From assembly GCA_002633005.1 (NCBI GenBank), contig NMRA01000035.1, positions 1,185,657-1,247,656 on the forward strand: 62,000 nt of DNA, read 5' to 3'. Within the stretch, counting starts at the first letter, position 1, and each line of letters opens with the position of its first letter. The notes under the pieces were generated by a model. It did no database searches. It was given only the letters and a program-made list of their open reading frames with translations, and was not told where the DNA came from. The DNA comes from Phoronis australis. Lineage: Eukaryota; Phoronida; Phoronidae. A program made the position numbers and the translations under genes. Positions 36,401-49,200 of the stretch are shown in pieces.

Positions 36401-38944
36401 CATTTTCAGAATCCATCGTTGAAACACGGGCATGAGAGTTTCTGGTGACATAATCCAACCGTAATCAAAATTCACCAAACACTTACTTTTTAGAGGTTTA
36501 TTTGAGATTGCCGAAAATCATCGATTTGGCGACAGGAAAAGAACTTACACGATTTTCGTTTTTTAGCCAGCTAAACAGAGCGAAATGCGACTTTGAATAT
36601 AATTAAGCTCTAACTTTTAGGTGTGTATTGAGCACTGTTTAGGTAACACAGATAAAACTAGGGATATCTCCTTTCACACTGTCGAGTGTCTTGATCTAAT
36701 TTTGTGATGCGTCAAAAATAGTTCGAGTCGTGAAATAATGGCCAGTTAACACCTTTTGTTCTAAATGGGTACACCGACCGTTGCCGGGATTCGCTCCGAA
36801 TTCCTTCAGTTAAACTTCTTCTTGATTTTCTTCAGAAGGAGCATGTTTCCGATGTTTCAAAACAAGACATATTGATGGTCATTGCAATACCGCCGTCATT
36901 TATGTCAACTGCGGTTAATCGCACAAAACTAGCATGCATTGTAATCACGGCTGCCGAACCTCCTCCCAAAACGCAGTTTGGTAGATTGTTTTTGGATAGG
37001 CTTGGTTTCTTGAAGATGTGAACTTAGACCAGAGCCGTAAAACAACAATAACTGTGGTGTTATTGGGATTTTACTAAACAGCGGATGCCTGAGCAAAGGC
37101 TACCGTTCAAAGTTAACTGAAATCGAGGCGGCGATCTCACCATTCACTTTTGCATTTCGCTTAAAATGACCGACGGAGGCATAGTGTAGCACTGGGCAAA
37201 GTCAGCGCCAAAAATTAAGTGCTAATTTCCGGAGAGTACGTGAGAAAAAGAGATGAAAAGCCGTGGCACATTGGATGGGATGCAACTCTAAAATAACACT
37301 AGTCGGGATCGTTATCATAGAGCACTGGCCTGCCGTGAGAGACGAGTTGAACATTTTCAGAAATGCCGAGCTCTGGTGCACAGCCTGGCGGGATTGCATT
37401 TCTCTCCTGTGTTCCAGAAATATATTGACGTCCATACTTACTTTTGATTGATATTCAGCGTAAACCTGACGTCGTTCCTTTTGAAAAGCTTTTAACGTTA
37501 CATGTCTGTGTGTATTTAAAACCGATTGAATCCCGCGCTGATGATCTCGGCAAGTAGACGACATGGGGGAAAGACAGAGGGCGCGAAGGTAGCGAGGAAA
37601 AGGAAGGGGAGGAGTTTATACACCTGTAACGTTTAAAAAAACTGATGACTACTGTAAGTGTGGAGCCCAATTTTACGTCATCTGACGAGATTCACAGTTC
37701 CCGCAGTAACAAGCTAAGTTGCGTGCCTTGACAAAGCCGTAATCAAACTCGGGTGACTGCCAAATAGAACCACTACATCTTATACGTTTGTTAAACAATA
37801 TATTAAAGCTATTGCGCAAATTTCGCCGACCAGCCAGCTATTTTAAGATTAGTGGTCTGATGTTTTAATGTGAGTATGCGCTGAAATGAAAAGTTGACGC
37901 GTTTCATAAACACTGTTCACATATAGCGGTTGTCTCTTTCTTGTGGAGGAGTCTCTCTTCCAAAATGATTGAAAGTAGAGTAAACTACGCATAACAAAAT
38001 ACTAACCTTTAAGACACAACCACCTCGTTTTGGCTCCTTGAAATTTTATGTTGTAAATATTATAATATAATATTTTCATTGTCACAAACGTCATAATGGT
38101 TGTACGTCACATGGTGAAACTTCTGGAATATTTCAACAATTCACATGACGTGCCTTAAAAGTTAACATTGGTGCACGAAAATAGCCGTAGATTTGTTTTC
38201 ACTTTAATTCAAGAATTGTTGTGGCTTTTGAATACACGCATGCCTCGTTTGTAGTCAAAAGTCATTGTATTCAAACAAAGTCGTGAGTCTAAGAGAAAAG
38301 TGTGCCTTCGTTTTTCGTTCTTTTGAAACGTGTTATTTCCCTTTGCAGCTTTGTACGTGACGTCACACTGCGCGTTTAGTTCCCCGACGAGTTTTGACAG
38401 AAACATTCGTGCAAGTAAAATGGGCTATTGCTTTGATTTGTGTATATTTGCTACAAGCTGCCATAAATGAACAGATTCTGATCACATTTCATCCTAAAAA
38501 GAGAAGTAGTCACGCCTGAAAGGTAAGCAGACATTTAAAACTGCGTCTTTAACTGACAATCGAGTTAAGTCTTCTATTCTTAAAAATCGGTTTGAAACGT
38601 CATGACCATGAATTGTTTTCTATTACCAAGAAAATCTTTTAAACCGTCAGCCTTTATTCACACGCAAACTAGTCATACCTGGACGCGCTAACAACTGAAA
38701 AACTTGAAATTTGTGGCAAAGTGACGCCATGACCTTGAAAGCTCGTCTTTTTTCAGTTTGTTTAAAAAGTGTGTTCGACTACGATACTGTAATTTTTATT
38801 TAGATATTTGGTCAGTTAGTCCGCGCGCATTGGATCCGGGGTCTGAGGTCCGTAATCGAAAATAAAGTCGGAAATTTACCAGTTGCACGACACGCTTCGA
38901 GCCACAAGCCCTTGAATTTCCCGATGACTCATAACCATATCTAA
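33476..38944. other. Duplicated intergenic sequence downstream of GST-2
   Basis: Matches the sequence after GST-1, including the hairpin repeat at 34021-34385. Block 35.93-36.48 kb lacks a match in A; block 37.55-38.07 kb sits where A has the LINE. No gene was recognised. Confidence 0.5.
34021..34385 (+). repeat. Dispersed repeat with terminal hairpin, copy 2
   Basis: Paralogous to the copy at 19714 through the segmental duplication. The hairpin CAGTGCTAC-GAAAG-GTAGCACTG (34021-34043) is perfectly preserved. Confidence 0.65.
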
Positions 38945-40675
38945 GAAACATAAAGGTTGGACACTAAAACTTTGCGGAGCCGAGGCTTCCTACTTCAGCT
39001 GTCCCAAATCTAAATAAAATCTGGCCGCCTCCTTCCGCGTCCGCTTAAAAACGGCCCGCGAGAAAGAAACACCTCGATTCTAAATAGAAGGCCGTTGCAC
39101 TACCAGGGAATAAGCCGAAACGGGCGCAACGAAGGCCTGTAGTGGAGCGGGACACACAGGCAGAGGGAGTTTGAGCGAACGAATCGTTTTATATAATAAG
39201 TAAATAAAAACAGTACGCTTTATTACAGACGCGCTGAAGCATGTTTTTCACTGGCAAGCAACTAGCAAAACCCTAATCTACCAAAAGCATTACTAACACA
39301 TCCAAATTTAAGAGGTAAAGCAAAAGTGATATCGCAATGTTTGGCGTATGACAATTTTGTAGATCTTTTGCGATATTGATGTAGTGCAAGCAATTTTTAC
39401 CTCATTAGTCCTGATTTGCATGCATAATTAGGCTCAATTAGCTGAAATTTTAAACAATCATGTCTCTCAAACCACTTGACAAAATCGGAGCATGGCTCAC
39501 GTAATTCTGGTGTTAACCAAGATGGCCGACTTGTTTTAGATTTTTGCATGTGCACAAGGTCAATCGAAGTCAAGAATATGGGAAAATTTTCCAACCACTG
39601 GTATTTACTACAAAATGATCGTAACAGCTAAAATGCACCAAGTGTATGCAAGTTTTATATGAAATTGCCGTTCTTTGTCCAAATGGCTATTTTCTTGCGT
39701 ATTTGGGTTATTATTAGCATCAACTGTAAACAATCATATCTGCCGAACCACTTGACGGAATCAAAGGAGTTTTGGCCCGATATATTTGCGATACTTGAAA
39801 GGTCATTCAAGGTCAAGGTCCCATATTAATTTCCTAATCATGGCTATTTTCTCCCAAAATGTACAAAAGTGTAAATAAAACTTCCTTTTTAATTTTCACT
39901 CTACTGGTATTTTATTGGCTAAGTATACAAGAATGAGCTTCTGATCAATATATAAATGCTATAATAACGTGAACCATTTGCTACGAAATGTTAAATTACC
40001 GTTACCTTTAAATTAATTTTGCGTATTGAACACATCAACATCTGTGATATACCGAAACATGCAGCAAATAGCCTCATGTTTGTTTAAGCCTACGTCTTCA
40101 CACTTTTTCTGTGCACCATATGTAACAAAGTCATTTTAATTAAAATTAATACTGCTAGCCAGCTACTGAGCAGTGCCAAAGTTATAGGGTGCAAAATGGG
40201 GTTGCATTAGTTTCTTGATAATGCGAATCGTTTGTCACGCACCAGGGGCGGATCCAAGATTTTGAGTTGGGGGTGGGGGGCAGGGCAGAGTATTAGCCAG
40301 GTGTTTTCCCGTCTGACATTCGCATCCCCAAACTGCCAAGTGGAATCTGAGAATATATTAGGGGGCCATAGCCCGCTTGGCCCCCTCTAAATACGCCATG
40401 ACAATTATCCTGTTATGACAATTTCACGTGCTCTCCCTGATAAATCGCACAGATATTTTCAAATTGCCTGGAGCCATGCACTGGGCTATCCTAGGTGTAA
40501 CCATAGACTATAGTAGGTGGACCGCCAACTCTGTGTAATTTCAATAGACCAAAAATGTGACCGTACTGTATGCCCAAGGCGCGAGCAACGCTATTGGCCG
40601 AGAAGTCATTATTCACTGGCGGCGCCTGGTGTGAGTCACGGTTTTATTTCCGGCAAGTCGCCTGCTACTCTTTCA
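38945..40675. other. Repeat-rich spacer beyond copy B
   Basis: Contains the dispersed repeat at 39014-39122. Two diverged blocks near 39.43-39.56 and 39.70-39.83 kb share AAACAATCAT and ACCACTTGAC segments. A GC-rich repeat near 40.24-40.39 kb carries GGGGCGGATCCAAG and GGCCCCCT motifs. No gene was recognised. Confidence 0.4.
39014..39122 (+). repeat. Dispersed repeat, related to 54722-54841
   Basis: Shares an ordered series of blocks with 54722-54841: CTGGCC, CTCC-x-TCCGC, AACGGCCCGCGAGA, ACACCTCGA, AAATAG, TGCA-x-TACC and GCCGAAAC. No coding frame. A SINE or MITE type is likely but unproven. Confidence 0.6.
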
Positions 40676-41056
40676 CAGTGCTACGAAAGGTAGCACTGTA
40701 AAATGTTGTTGAACATGGCTTCTCATTAATTTGGTTAAAGTAATGAAAACGACGTCATAACTTTCAGTCATTACCATTGGTTGAAATTTGGGAAACTCCG
40801 TTCACTGTTTCCAAGCACGTCAACCACCTTAATTGATTGACTTGAATAGTTGTAATTAATTAAAACGGGCATTGATCGAAGTTTACAAAATCAATGGAAC
40901 CAATCTATAGGCTTAAACTCAAACAGGTACAGCGCATAAAGACGTGTGCTAGTGGTGGCGATGTGATAAGTATACACGGAATTCCGTGTGTTGTTCATCA
41001 TGTTTCCACATTGCGACTTTTCAGTACAGGTGGCGCTGTGTCAGAGGGTAGTTGTC
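40676..41056 (+). repeat. Dispersed repeat with terminal hairpin, copy 3
   Basis: Same start hairpin (40676-40698) and about 380 bases of similarity to 19714-20105, but unrelated flanks, showing that this unit moves independently of the GST duplication. Confidence 0.65.
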
Positions 41057-43018
41057 TGCCCACAAACCGGAAACTGACGCATTTTGTGGGAATCCATAGG
41101 TAAATATCGGAAATGCGAATCTGCTGTCTATTATCTGTGGTGTAACCTTTTTAAATTTCAACTCTTTTTGCTCTGTTCGTTATATACATGCCAGCCTTTG
41201 AAACATGGTTCAGCCGGTAACCCAGTGTTCGTTGTCTCCATTATCTACGTTTTTGATTGTACAAATACTGAAATCAAGAAAATTGAAATGGTGAAATGGC
41301 TCTTGCCGAGGGGGCCTCCACGTGGCAAGAGTTGGGCAATGTTACATCATAGATGTATATTGACAGACATCCTCAACTGATAGCTACATTTGTTTACTAC
41401 ACAACTAACAAAAACGGAGCAAACCTGGAAATAAGTTTTAAAAACACCTTAACAGAACATTGCGTTCACCTACATCTGCCCAAGAGGGAAAGCCGTACGT
41501 TTTGCATAATCATGACCATAGATGTGAAGCCTACTAAAAGGTAAAATCACGAGTTTTAAGGACGTCGTGCCACAACTCATGTAGAGAAATATTTTAATTA
41601 AATGGGGTTTGCTACATGTATGTGAAAAGTGACTTAAGATAGATTTAGTTTTAGACAAAAAATTCGTACCAGTTGAATGAAGGTCTAGTCAAATAATTAT
41701 GAGTACACCACAAAAGATAGACATTTGGTTTTAGGCAGCAATTTCGTACCTGTTGAATGAATGTCTAGTCAAGTAATTATGAGTACACCACAATTTAGAA
41801 ACAACTTATACATTTTCAGTATCTAGCAGTTACTTGTATATCCTGAGATACTTTGCACTTTAGCTCAAGTGAGATTTAATTAATTTCAGATGTTTGCAGC
41901 GTAAGTCTAAACTTCTGTCTTAAATCACTTTTCATGAAACGGACCGATAATCAATATCTAAGTTGAACAAGGTGTTGTCTTCGGGACTTTTGATTATCGG
42001 AAAGCAATGACAAGACAATTTCAGGATAACATGATACAGCGAAACTAGCTGTTTGTCAAGTGTATTGTCCGCATGGTTTGTCACGGTTTTCCGTTGCTCT
42101 GCATGAAGAAGCATGTTTGTAACTATTATCTGTTGCAGTTGAGCATGAAAAAGCACATTTGTACACCGAACATACATTAGAAACAGTGTCAATGACCGGC
42201 GGTCAGTCATTCGTGTCGGGCTAACGCGCTACTTCAACCAAAGTAAGACTTGCAGTGCATGGCCAACTGGATTTAGACGGGGGGCGTTGTGTGGGGCTAA
42301 ATTGTCACAACGTCCCAAAAAGTGTCACAGTTTTTAGGATCTGTATTGGCAAAGTTATCCAGTACATGTGCTTGGTTGAAAGTTTTGGACACGTCCAGTT
42401 TTTCGGCAAAAAGATCGTTTTTATGGTTCATGTGAGAAAACAAATCCTACACTCGTCTCGGGTTTATGACATGGGCAAAACCTCTAGGAAATGTTATCAT
42501 AATCCCGAGGCTTGCCGAGAGATTTTGACGAAATTTCTCTATACAAGAATTACCTGGAGTGGTAGGAAAAGTTGCTTAAAGGAAAAAAGTGAGGAGACCA
42601 GTTAAGGGGCGTCGGAGGACAAAATATAATCGAACAGGTGCGTATTTTATGCCACAAACAATGCAAAATTTACCCACCAGGTGGCCGGACATGGGCCGAC
42701 TAATCGATCATTACTGTTTTTATGACATCGCACTTTCTCTAGAAACCTGCTCTAACTTGAAATCACATGAGTAAACTACAGTATCAGAAATTACGACAAA
42801 ATATTCAAAGTACAAACAAAATATAGCAATGCTAAAATTTTTAAATGAACTATTAGTAAGCAAAAGCTTTGCAACAAATGATAGAAGTGCATAAATAATT
42901 GTTCGCATGCGTCTGAAATGACTACAGTGAAAAATAATGGCAGGCTCATTGGCGGGGCATCTATTTATATGTCACACGTGTGTACGCTTCGCAGATGACC
43001 GGTGATGACATATTAGGC
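41057..43018. other. Intergenic stretch with an 80-bp tandem repeat
   Basis: Apart from the repeat at 41637-41796 I see nothing supported. The frames at 41084-41380 and 42255-42605 have no recognisable domains. Confidence 0.35.
41637..41796 (+). repeat. Two tandem copies of an 80-bp unit
   Basis: Both units contain AATTCGTACC, GTTGAATGAA, GTCTAGTCAA and AATTATGAGTACACCACAA in the same order, with a period of 80. Only a few differences are seen, so the duplication is recent. Confidence 0.85.
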
Positions 43019-43101
43019 ATGACAAAGCATTTATTCACATTCCATATTAAAAGCAGCATCAGGCATTCATTTCAGAGTAGCGAGTCATAGCAGCACTGCA
43101 G
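43019..43101 (+). promoter_or_regulatory. Candidate GST-3 core promoter and leader exon
   Basis: An antioxidant-response-like core ATGACAAAGCA (RTGAYnnnGCR) at 43019-43029 is followed by a TATA-like TATTAAAAG at 43045-43053 and, about 25-30 bases later, a short exon candidate (about 43075-43101) ending CTGCAG before a strong donor GTAAGT. GST-3 needs a non-coding leader exon because an acceptor lies 14 bases before its ATG at 46255. The combination is inferred, with no transcript evidence. Confidence 0.35.
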
Positions 43102-46100
43102 GTAAGTTGTCGCACTGGGAAGTCTTAAGTATCTCTCACCTGGAGGGTTTTAAGAAACATTGCATTGTTTTGTCATGCAATACATTAACTGGTTTCATAA
43201 TTTTCGTCCGAGCTCTCATTGCTTATGCCTGGGAGTAATATACAGTCCTAGCTTATACTCAAGTAATTTCACAAATTAAAGTACCGCCAATCGAACGCTC
43301 TGATCAAAACAGTGGCCTGGTGAGCTGAGGCCACAGATGCCATACGGAATTCTATTAGAAACATCGTCCTCTTTGCAGTTTGGTCCAGCTGAGTGTGATG
43401 TGTGGACGTTGTGCATCGCCAACATTCAAGCAATGTAGCACACTAGGAAAATGTTTAAATTTAGCTAACTGTGGAACATCATATCTCAGAGATGGTTGAT
43501 CGGAGTCATATGAAACTTTCAGATGCTACGCCCTATCTAAAGCCCTTTTAGTAATTGTTTTTAAAATGTTCCACTTTTGCAAAAGGGGTGATCAAAATAG
43601 GACCCTTTTTGATTTCATGAAAAAATCGAAAGTTGCATAAAGCGAAATGATAATGTAGAAAACTGTAACAGCGTTTTGAGATATCACGAGGACCATTTAT
43701 ATCAAGCAAAATTTGGTCATGTTATACATACTGTTGTTTTGCTATCAGCATGTCAAGACATGCTCATGCGGTCTTGTTGATAGAGTATTGTTAAATGGAT
43801 GAAATCCGTTGTACTGTTTTATAAATAACAGAAAATAAATGGCACTTTTACCGAGTTCAGTAAAAAGTATAGTTTTGCAGGTATATGGGGTTTTTAGATA
43901 ATGTATTCTTTGGTGAGAAACCATAACATATTGATTGATAGGCAAATTTGAAGAAAGTGCTGTGACAAATATTGTTCAGTCTCTGTGACTCCTTGTGACC
44001 TAGCGCGTTGTAATCATGATTCTAACAGGCCAAGCAAAAACCATTACACCATTCAATGCGACGGTTTCGCCCATCCACTACACTCAGGTAACAAATGCCA
44101 GGATATATATCCCGTTAGTGTGCATGACTGAGGCTGACCTTTTCACTTAAGGGCCAGCTGGAAGTTTTTTTACCTCAAGTTACTGCTTAACACATAGCTC
44201 CAGGCTGATCATTACCACTGACCACTCAACGACACAAAATGTTCACTGGCCAGAGCGGCGTTCTTTAGCCGGAACAGGCAAGATCACGCAAGACTTCGCG
44301 TGATATCGACATTGCACACATTTTTAATTATTTTGACATCGAGGCCGACCTCAATGGTGATCCGCCAGGGTTCGATAGTGATCAAAACTCTCGTACATGA
44401 TCGCTACTCTGGTACCTCAGCAAACAGCATTCAGTGTTGTTTCGTTGACGATTCAAGAGACCTCTCGGAAAAAAAATCTAAATTAACTAACTACTTGTGC
44501 GCGTTGGAAAGATTTAAAAACATTTACGGTCCTCAAAGGCGCCTTTCTGTTTACGAAAGGTACTTATGGCGACGTGACTTTGATGGTGAAGCCAGTGCAT
44601 GTGTTTAAGCCATCTTGTACGACAGTCCAGCATTCTATATCGTTCCCAAATGCGTATTTTCGGGAAGTTGCTCCTCCATTGTGCTTCGGCCTTTGTCCCC
44701 TTTTGTCACATACACTCGTGTCCATATGGATAACGAGAAAAGTGTGCTTCCATGACTGTTGTGTTTGGATCAAATATGCATTTTATTATTGTTTGTAAAC
44801 AATGAATTCGTCACAATTGTTGAATCATGCAATACGTCAGTTTCGCGTATTACTTCTGAAGCAATAAAACAATACCAAAATGTTCCTGATTGAAGTTAAC
44901 CCCCTTTCCGTTCTCGTGGGGACCTTAGGTGGTTGATTTTGTCCATGAAATTGCAACTTTTTTGTCAAAAACTAATAGTCCGGAATAAAGCATGAATCTA
45001 TGCATCATGTAGTCGTGGCCATTTATTTTCGTAACTACTACGTCTGAGCAATCCATTGAACGTGATACTGTCGTTCACTTTTTAGCTTTATTAGTAAACT
45101 ACATGTATACACGGAACACAAGAGAGATTCAACAACAAGAAGAAATAGACGAGCTTACTGTGTTGAAATAACAGTCGGTATTGTTATTAATTCGTTCCAC
45201 AATCATTTTTGTTAAGATCATCACTTATATTTTCGCATAATTTGCAACATTAGGCCTACAAGTGTCTAAGAGCGGTCCGGGTTCAAACCAAATGCCTTCT
45301 TGAAAGCGGATTTAGGCTGGGTGCTCGCATGGTACGACTTTCCAAATAAAGTGGCGTCCGTGGATGTTTAACAAATCTAATTCAAGTCATGTGTAGTACG
45401 ATTTTTGCTTGTTGAAGAATTTTAGAAATTGTAAGGAACATAACAAACAAACAAACCACAGCATAACACAACGTCAATTCGCCAAATGAGGTCGCTAAAC
45501 GAGATCTGAAGTCAGCAAACAGTAAATCCGTATGAGGGGAGGGGGTTGGGGGATTGGGTTGCGAAAATCAAACAATGTATAGTTGACAATAGAAGAAATA
45601 CGTGAACTGAAGTGCCGGCGAACTCAGCACTCCACTGGTGCATCCAAAAATGACAGAACGTCCCTTTTTCGTCGAACACAAAACAATTAGCGTCTGCCGT
45701 GCTCGGAAACGAGCAATTTCCCTTTCTGCCCAAAACACCGGGGAGGCTACCCTTCCAACGAATAAGCAGAACATCGGCACACAATACACGTTCATGGCTA
45801 AAAAACCGGACCTTCCAAGTTTTCTCGAACAATTTTGACTCCCGTCTGTTTACTTCCTGTTGTATTTTGAGTGCGCGTGCTCGGATGTGTACCGTGACGA
45901 CTTCATCGCGACTTGATTTTTACCAGGCCGCTAAACAAAACCTGAGGGCTCACTAGCGAAAAAATTAGAGCCTAGAACTCAGACCCGAAACATAACCAAT
46001 CACATCACATGATTCGAGTACAAATGTGTTCGTTTATTCGTAGCGTGCCACGTCATTGACCCAGATGATTTTGAAAAGACGCTGGTGACGTAGTTCATTA

Positions 46101-46240
46101 ATTTATTTTGGGGCGGCAGTTAGCTATGAATGCACTGAACCTGCACTCGCAATAAAGTTCCAATTGTTCCCAAAACGCGTCTTAAGCGTTCGTGTGCTTG
46201 ATATGAGAAGTTGTTAAAGACATATTTAATTTCTTTTCAG
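43102..46240 (+). other. Putative leader intron of GST-3
   Basis: No coding exon was recognised. A plus-strand frame at 44300-44608 is 102 codons long but has no motif and no splice support. A MITE-like end lies at 45309-45331 (GGCTGGGTGCTCGCAT). The tract ends at the acceptor TTCTTTTCAG before 46241. Confidence 0.35.
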
Positions 46241-46254
46241 TTCCATTCTTTAAA

Positions 46255-49200
46255 ATGTCCAAATACGAACTCATTTACTTCCACGGGCGCGGACGTGCCG
46301 AAACCGCCAGATACTTGTTTGCTCTCGCTGGCGTGAAGTACACAGACAGGCGAGTAAATGGGGAGGAGTATCAAAAGATGCAGCCAGGTGAGACACACCA
46401 GAGTGTACTTAGTTGTTCTAAGTAAGTCAGCCTGGGGCCAGTTCTGTGACACAAGACACTCGCAAGTGAAGTCTACCCTTTCAATGCAGGAAGACTTGCA
46501 TGATATTGCCGAAGTAACCTTACGGAATGCTAAACTGCTGTCGTTGTGCTCTATGACGAAAGTGTCGCAGTGTTACTTATCATAGTAATAATAATAATAT
46601 CTTCTAGCAGAGTGCTTTACAGGATTATTCAACAGATTGCTGATCTGGGGTCAGTTTATCAAAAGCGCTGTAGTGGGGCGTAGGCGCACGTAGGCGCAGC
46701 CAACCACCTTTTAGCATTTCAACGTAGCGACTACGCACCGTAAGTTACGTTCAGTGCTCAAGGTGATACGGTGGCCTTTGGGCGCCTACTTACCTCTAAT
46801 ATTCCCCGGACTACAGCACAATTCATCAAAGGTCGTGGGCGGGGTCTTAGTTACGATGGTCATTATTACCGAGGTCACTCACGCTGGAATTGCTTCGGTC
46901 TGAGAATTGAAAAATCAGTCACAACCTTTCGCTCGCATAAAAAGCGCGACGATGCATTTAGAATACTTGTTGCAACGACCGTCTCAGCTACCACCGGACT
47001 AATACCCTTTAAAAATTGTTCCCTGAGCTCTTTGGGGATGTATGAGATTGAGAGTAGGAGCCAGCGAGAGGACATTCCTAGGGTTACATATAGGCGATAT
47101 CTGCGTTTTTACAAGTAAAATTGGCGAACCAAATACATATAGGTGGTATATTGGGATAATTGGCTCCAAAATGAATTCATAATACGTGCACCACGCATGC
47201 TTGCACTCTGTTTGTGTGTGCGTGTGTGTATGGGTGCATTATTTTCAATACTGATATGCAGGTTTCATTTTGANGTGTTTGTGTGTGTGTGTGTATGTAT
47301 GTATCTATATGCATATATATAGGTTATCCCACTTACATAGTGTTGAATAACCAGTAAAGTTTTATTTCATTATAAATTGATCAGAATTTTTAGTTTGTGA
47401 AATATACAAGTTAAAGGACTGAACCATACAATAATATGAGAAGTTTGTCGGAAACTCATCCGGGAATATAAAAATTGAAACATTCCCTGAACCGAGTTGT
47501 CTACAGCAGTTTGTGTGGTTTTAGCCTCGATGAATTTCTTAGTTTTGTTGGTCTATTTTTGTGTCTCATCTTCTGGGCTGTACATAGTAATCGAAAAATT
47601 TCTCCGTGTTGATCACAGCATTGGAAAATAACGGTGGAAATTGTGCTAATTTGGAGAACTTGAGGTAAGGACTGTATCGCAAAAAGGAGATTTTACACAA
47701 TGGCCGGCAGCGACGGAGAGATGAATGCTGCCTCAGTAAAAAAACACATACTCATTATTAGGTCTTAATTTCCCGTAAAAACCTTAGTTCTCAGTGTAGA
47801 TATACTGTATGACTCCATAACGAAACGTTTTTGTTGGATTTGAATTAGGTTTTGTCTGATTATACTGGCCGGTGACGTTACTTAGCTTGATTTATTTACA
47901 TGTATGATGACCCAGATTGAAACTTCATCGAGGCTCAAAAATAGTCTCCTGATCACCGTGCGTCAGAATTTTAATCGGTAAATCTGTTCTATTTTTAGAG
48001 CTGTAAAACTGCTTTTTCAGGAGCGATGCGTTTGATTAATGATTTAGTTAACCCAAATGATTGAGCCCAATAAAATTTGCGCTGTATACGCGAATTTACT
48101 CAACCAGCTGTAGACTGCACACCAACCGTGAAATACGGCTTCTACCGTTGAATACTGCCTCTAACGCATGCTCGCACCCAGCCTTTAATATGGGGGAGGG
48201 GGGGCTCGAATCTCTGACAAAGTGGACTTTTTGCTAACAAAAAAGCGGGAGGACTAAACGTGGTACAACTTTCAGGTCTGTGAACTGTGCGTCTGCGCCT
48301 TTTTAGTGGACTTTTGTCTCGTTTTCTCGTAATTTTTGTTTCTCTGATGCGCACCTTTTTACCCACTTCGCCAAATGCTCGTTCGAGTCACCGAGCCCCC
48401 CACCCCCCTGGGTGCGCGCATATATCGTGATATACGAATTGGTTCTACTTTACCGTATATCACAGTTGACTACGTGATGTATACAATGGCCATATTTTCA
48501 TATATATGGGATAACTTATTGTTTTCAATAGATTTAGCTGTGTGGCTTTTAAAATTTAAAATTTTTCTCACTATTGTAGATGTGTTGTTCAGTGGGTTAC
48601 CCGAATTGAAAGTTGACGACTTTCATTTATGTCAAAGTGCAACAATACAGCGATACCTGGCCAGGGAGTTTGGTAAGTGACTTCTGTAATGTGACGCTCG
48701 GCCGTGGGCATCAGCGCTCTCTCGAGGTCCAAGGGGATCCTAAGTATCGGACCTCATTGTTTAAATCGCACTACCGTTGATGCTTCATTGTAAAACTTAC
48801 AACACCTTTTCCAGGCCGGTTGCCATCGTCTGCTTTGGTTTACACGGTGAGGTATCCTAATAGTTTTTGTAACTTCTATCGGGGTTAGGGCACAAACAGC
48901 GACACTAGTCGTTCGGGCTGCTTTAAACACAGTTTTTAGCCAATCAGAGGATGGACGTACCGGTTGTCGTATAAACGATATCCAACTGGTGCCAGCTAGT
49001 TTTGTGACTATTTTCCGACCAAATCATAACACCCCATAAAACTTTGATATCGAATCCGTCACTAACTGCACTAGCTGACCAAACTTCACAAAACCAACAA
49101 AACACTGAAGGATTTTTATTTTAAAATTTATTTGAGATGCACATCTCACTTTCTACCTTAAGGTCTGATGGGAAGTTCCAAGAAAGAAGAGTTCACCATT

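Larger units (their letters stand above)
28338..38944 (+). repeat. Segmental duplication copy B (contains GST-2)
   Basis: Tandem, same-orientation partner of 8130-26403. By eye most aligned blocks are roughly 85-93% identical. Copy B has private changes: the MITE at 29428-29616, about 0.55 kb near 35.93-36.48 kb with no match in A, and about 0.5 kb at 37.55-38.07 kb where copy A has the LINE. Confidence 0.85.

Noticed and set aside
44300-44608. 102-codon frame upstream of GST-3
   Set aside because: No recognised motif, no splice evidence, and it lies in the putative leader intron.
46771-47118. 115-codon frame in a GST-3 intron
   Set aside because: Entirely intronic, with no domain.
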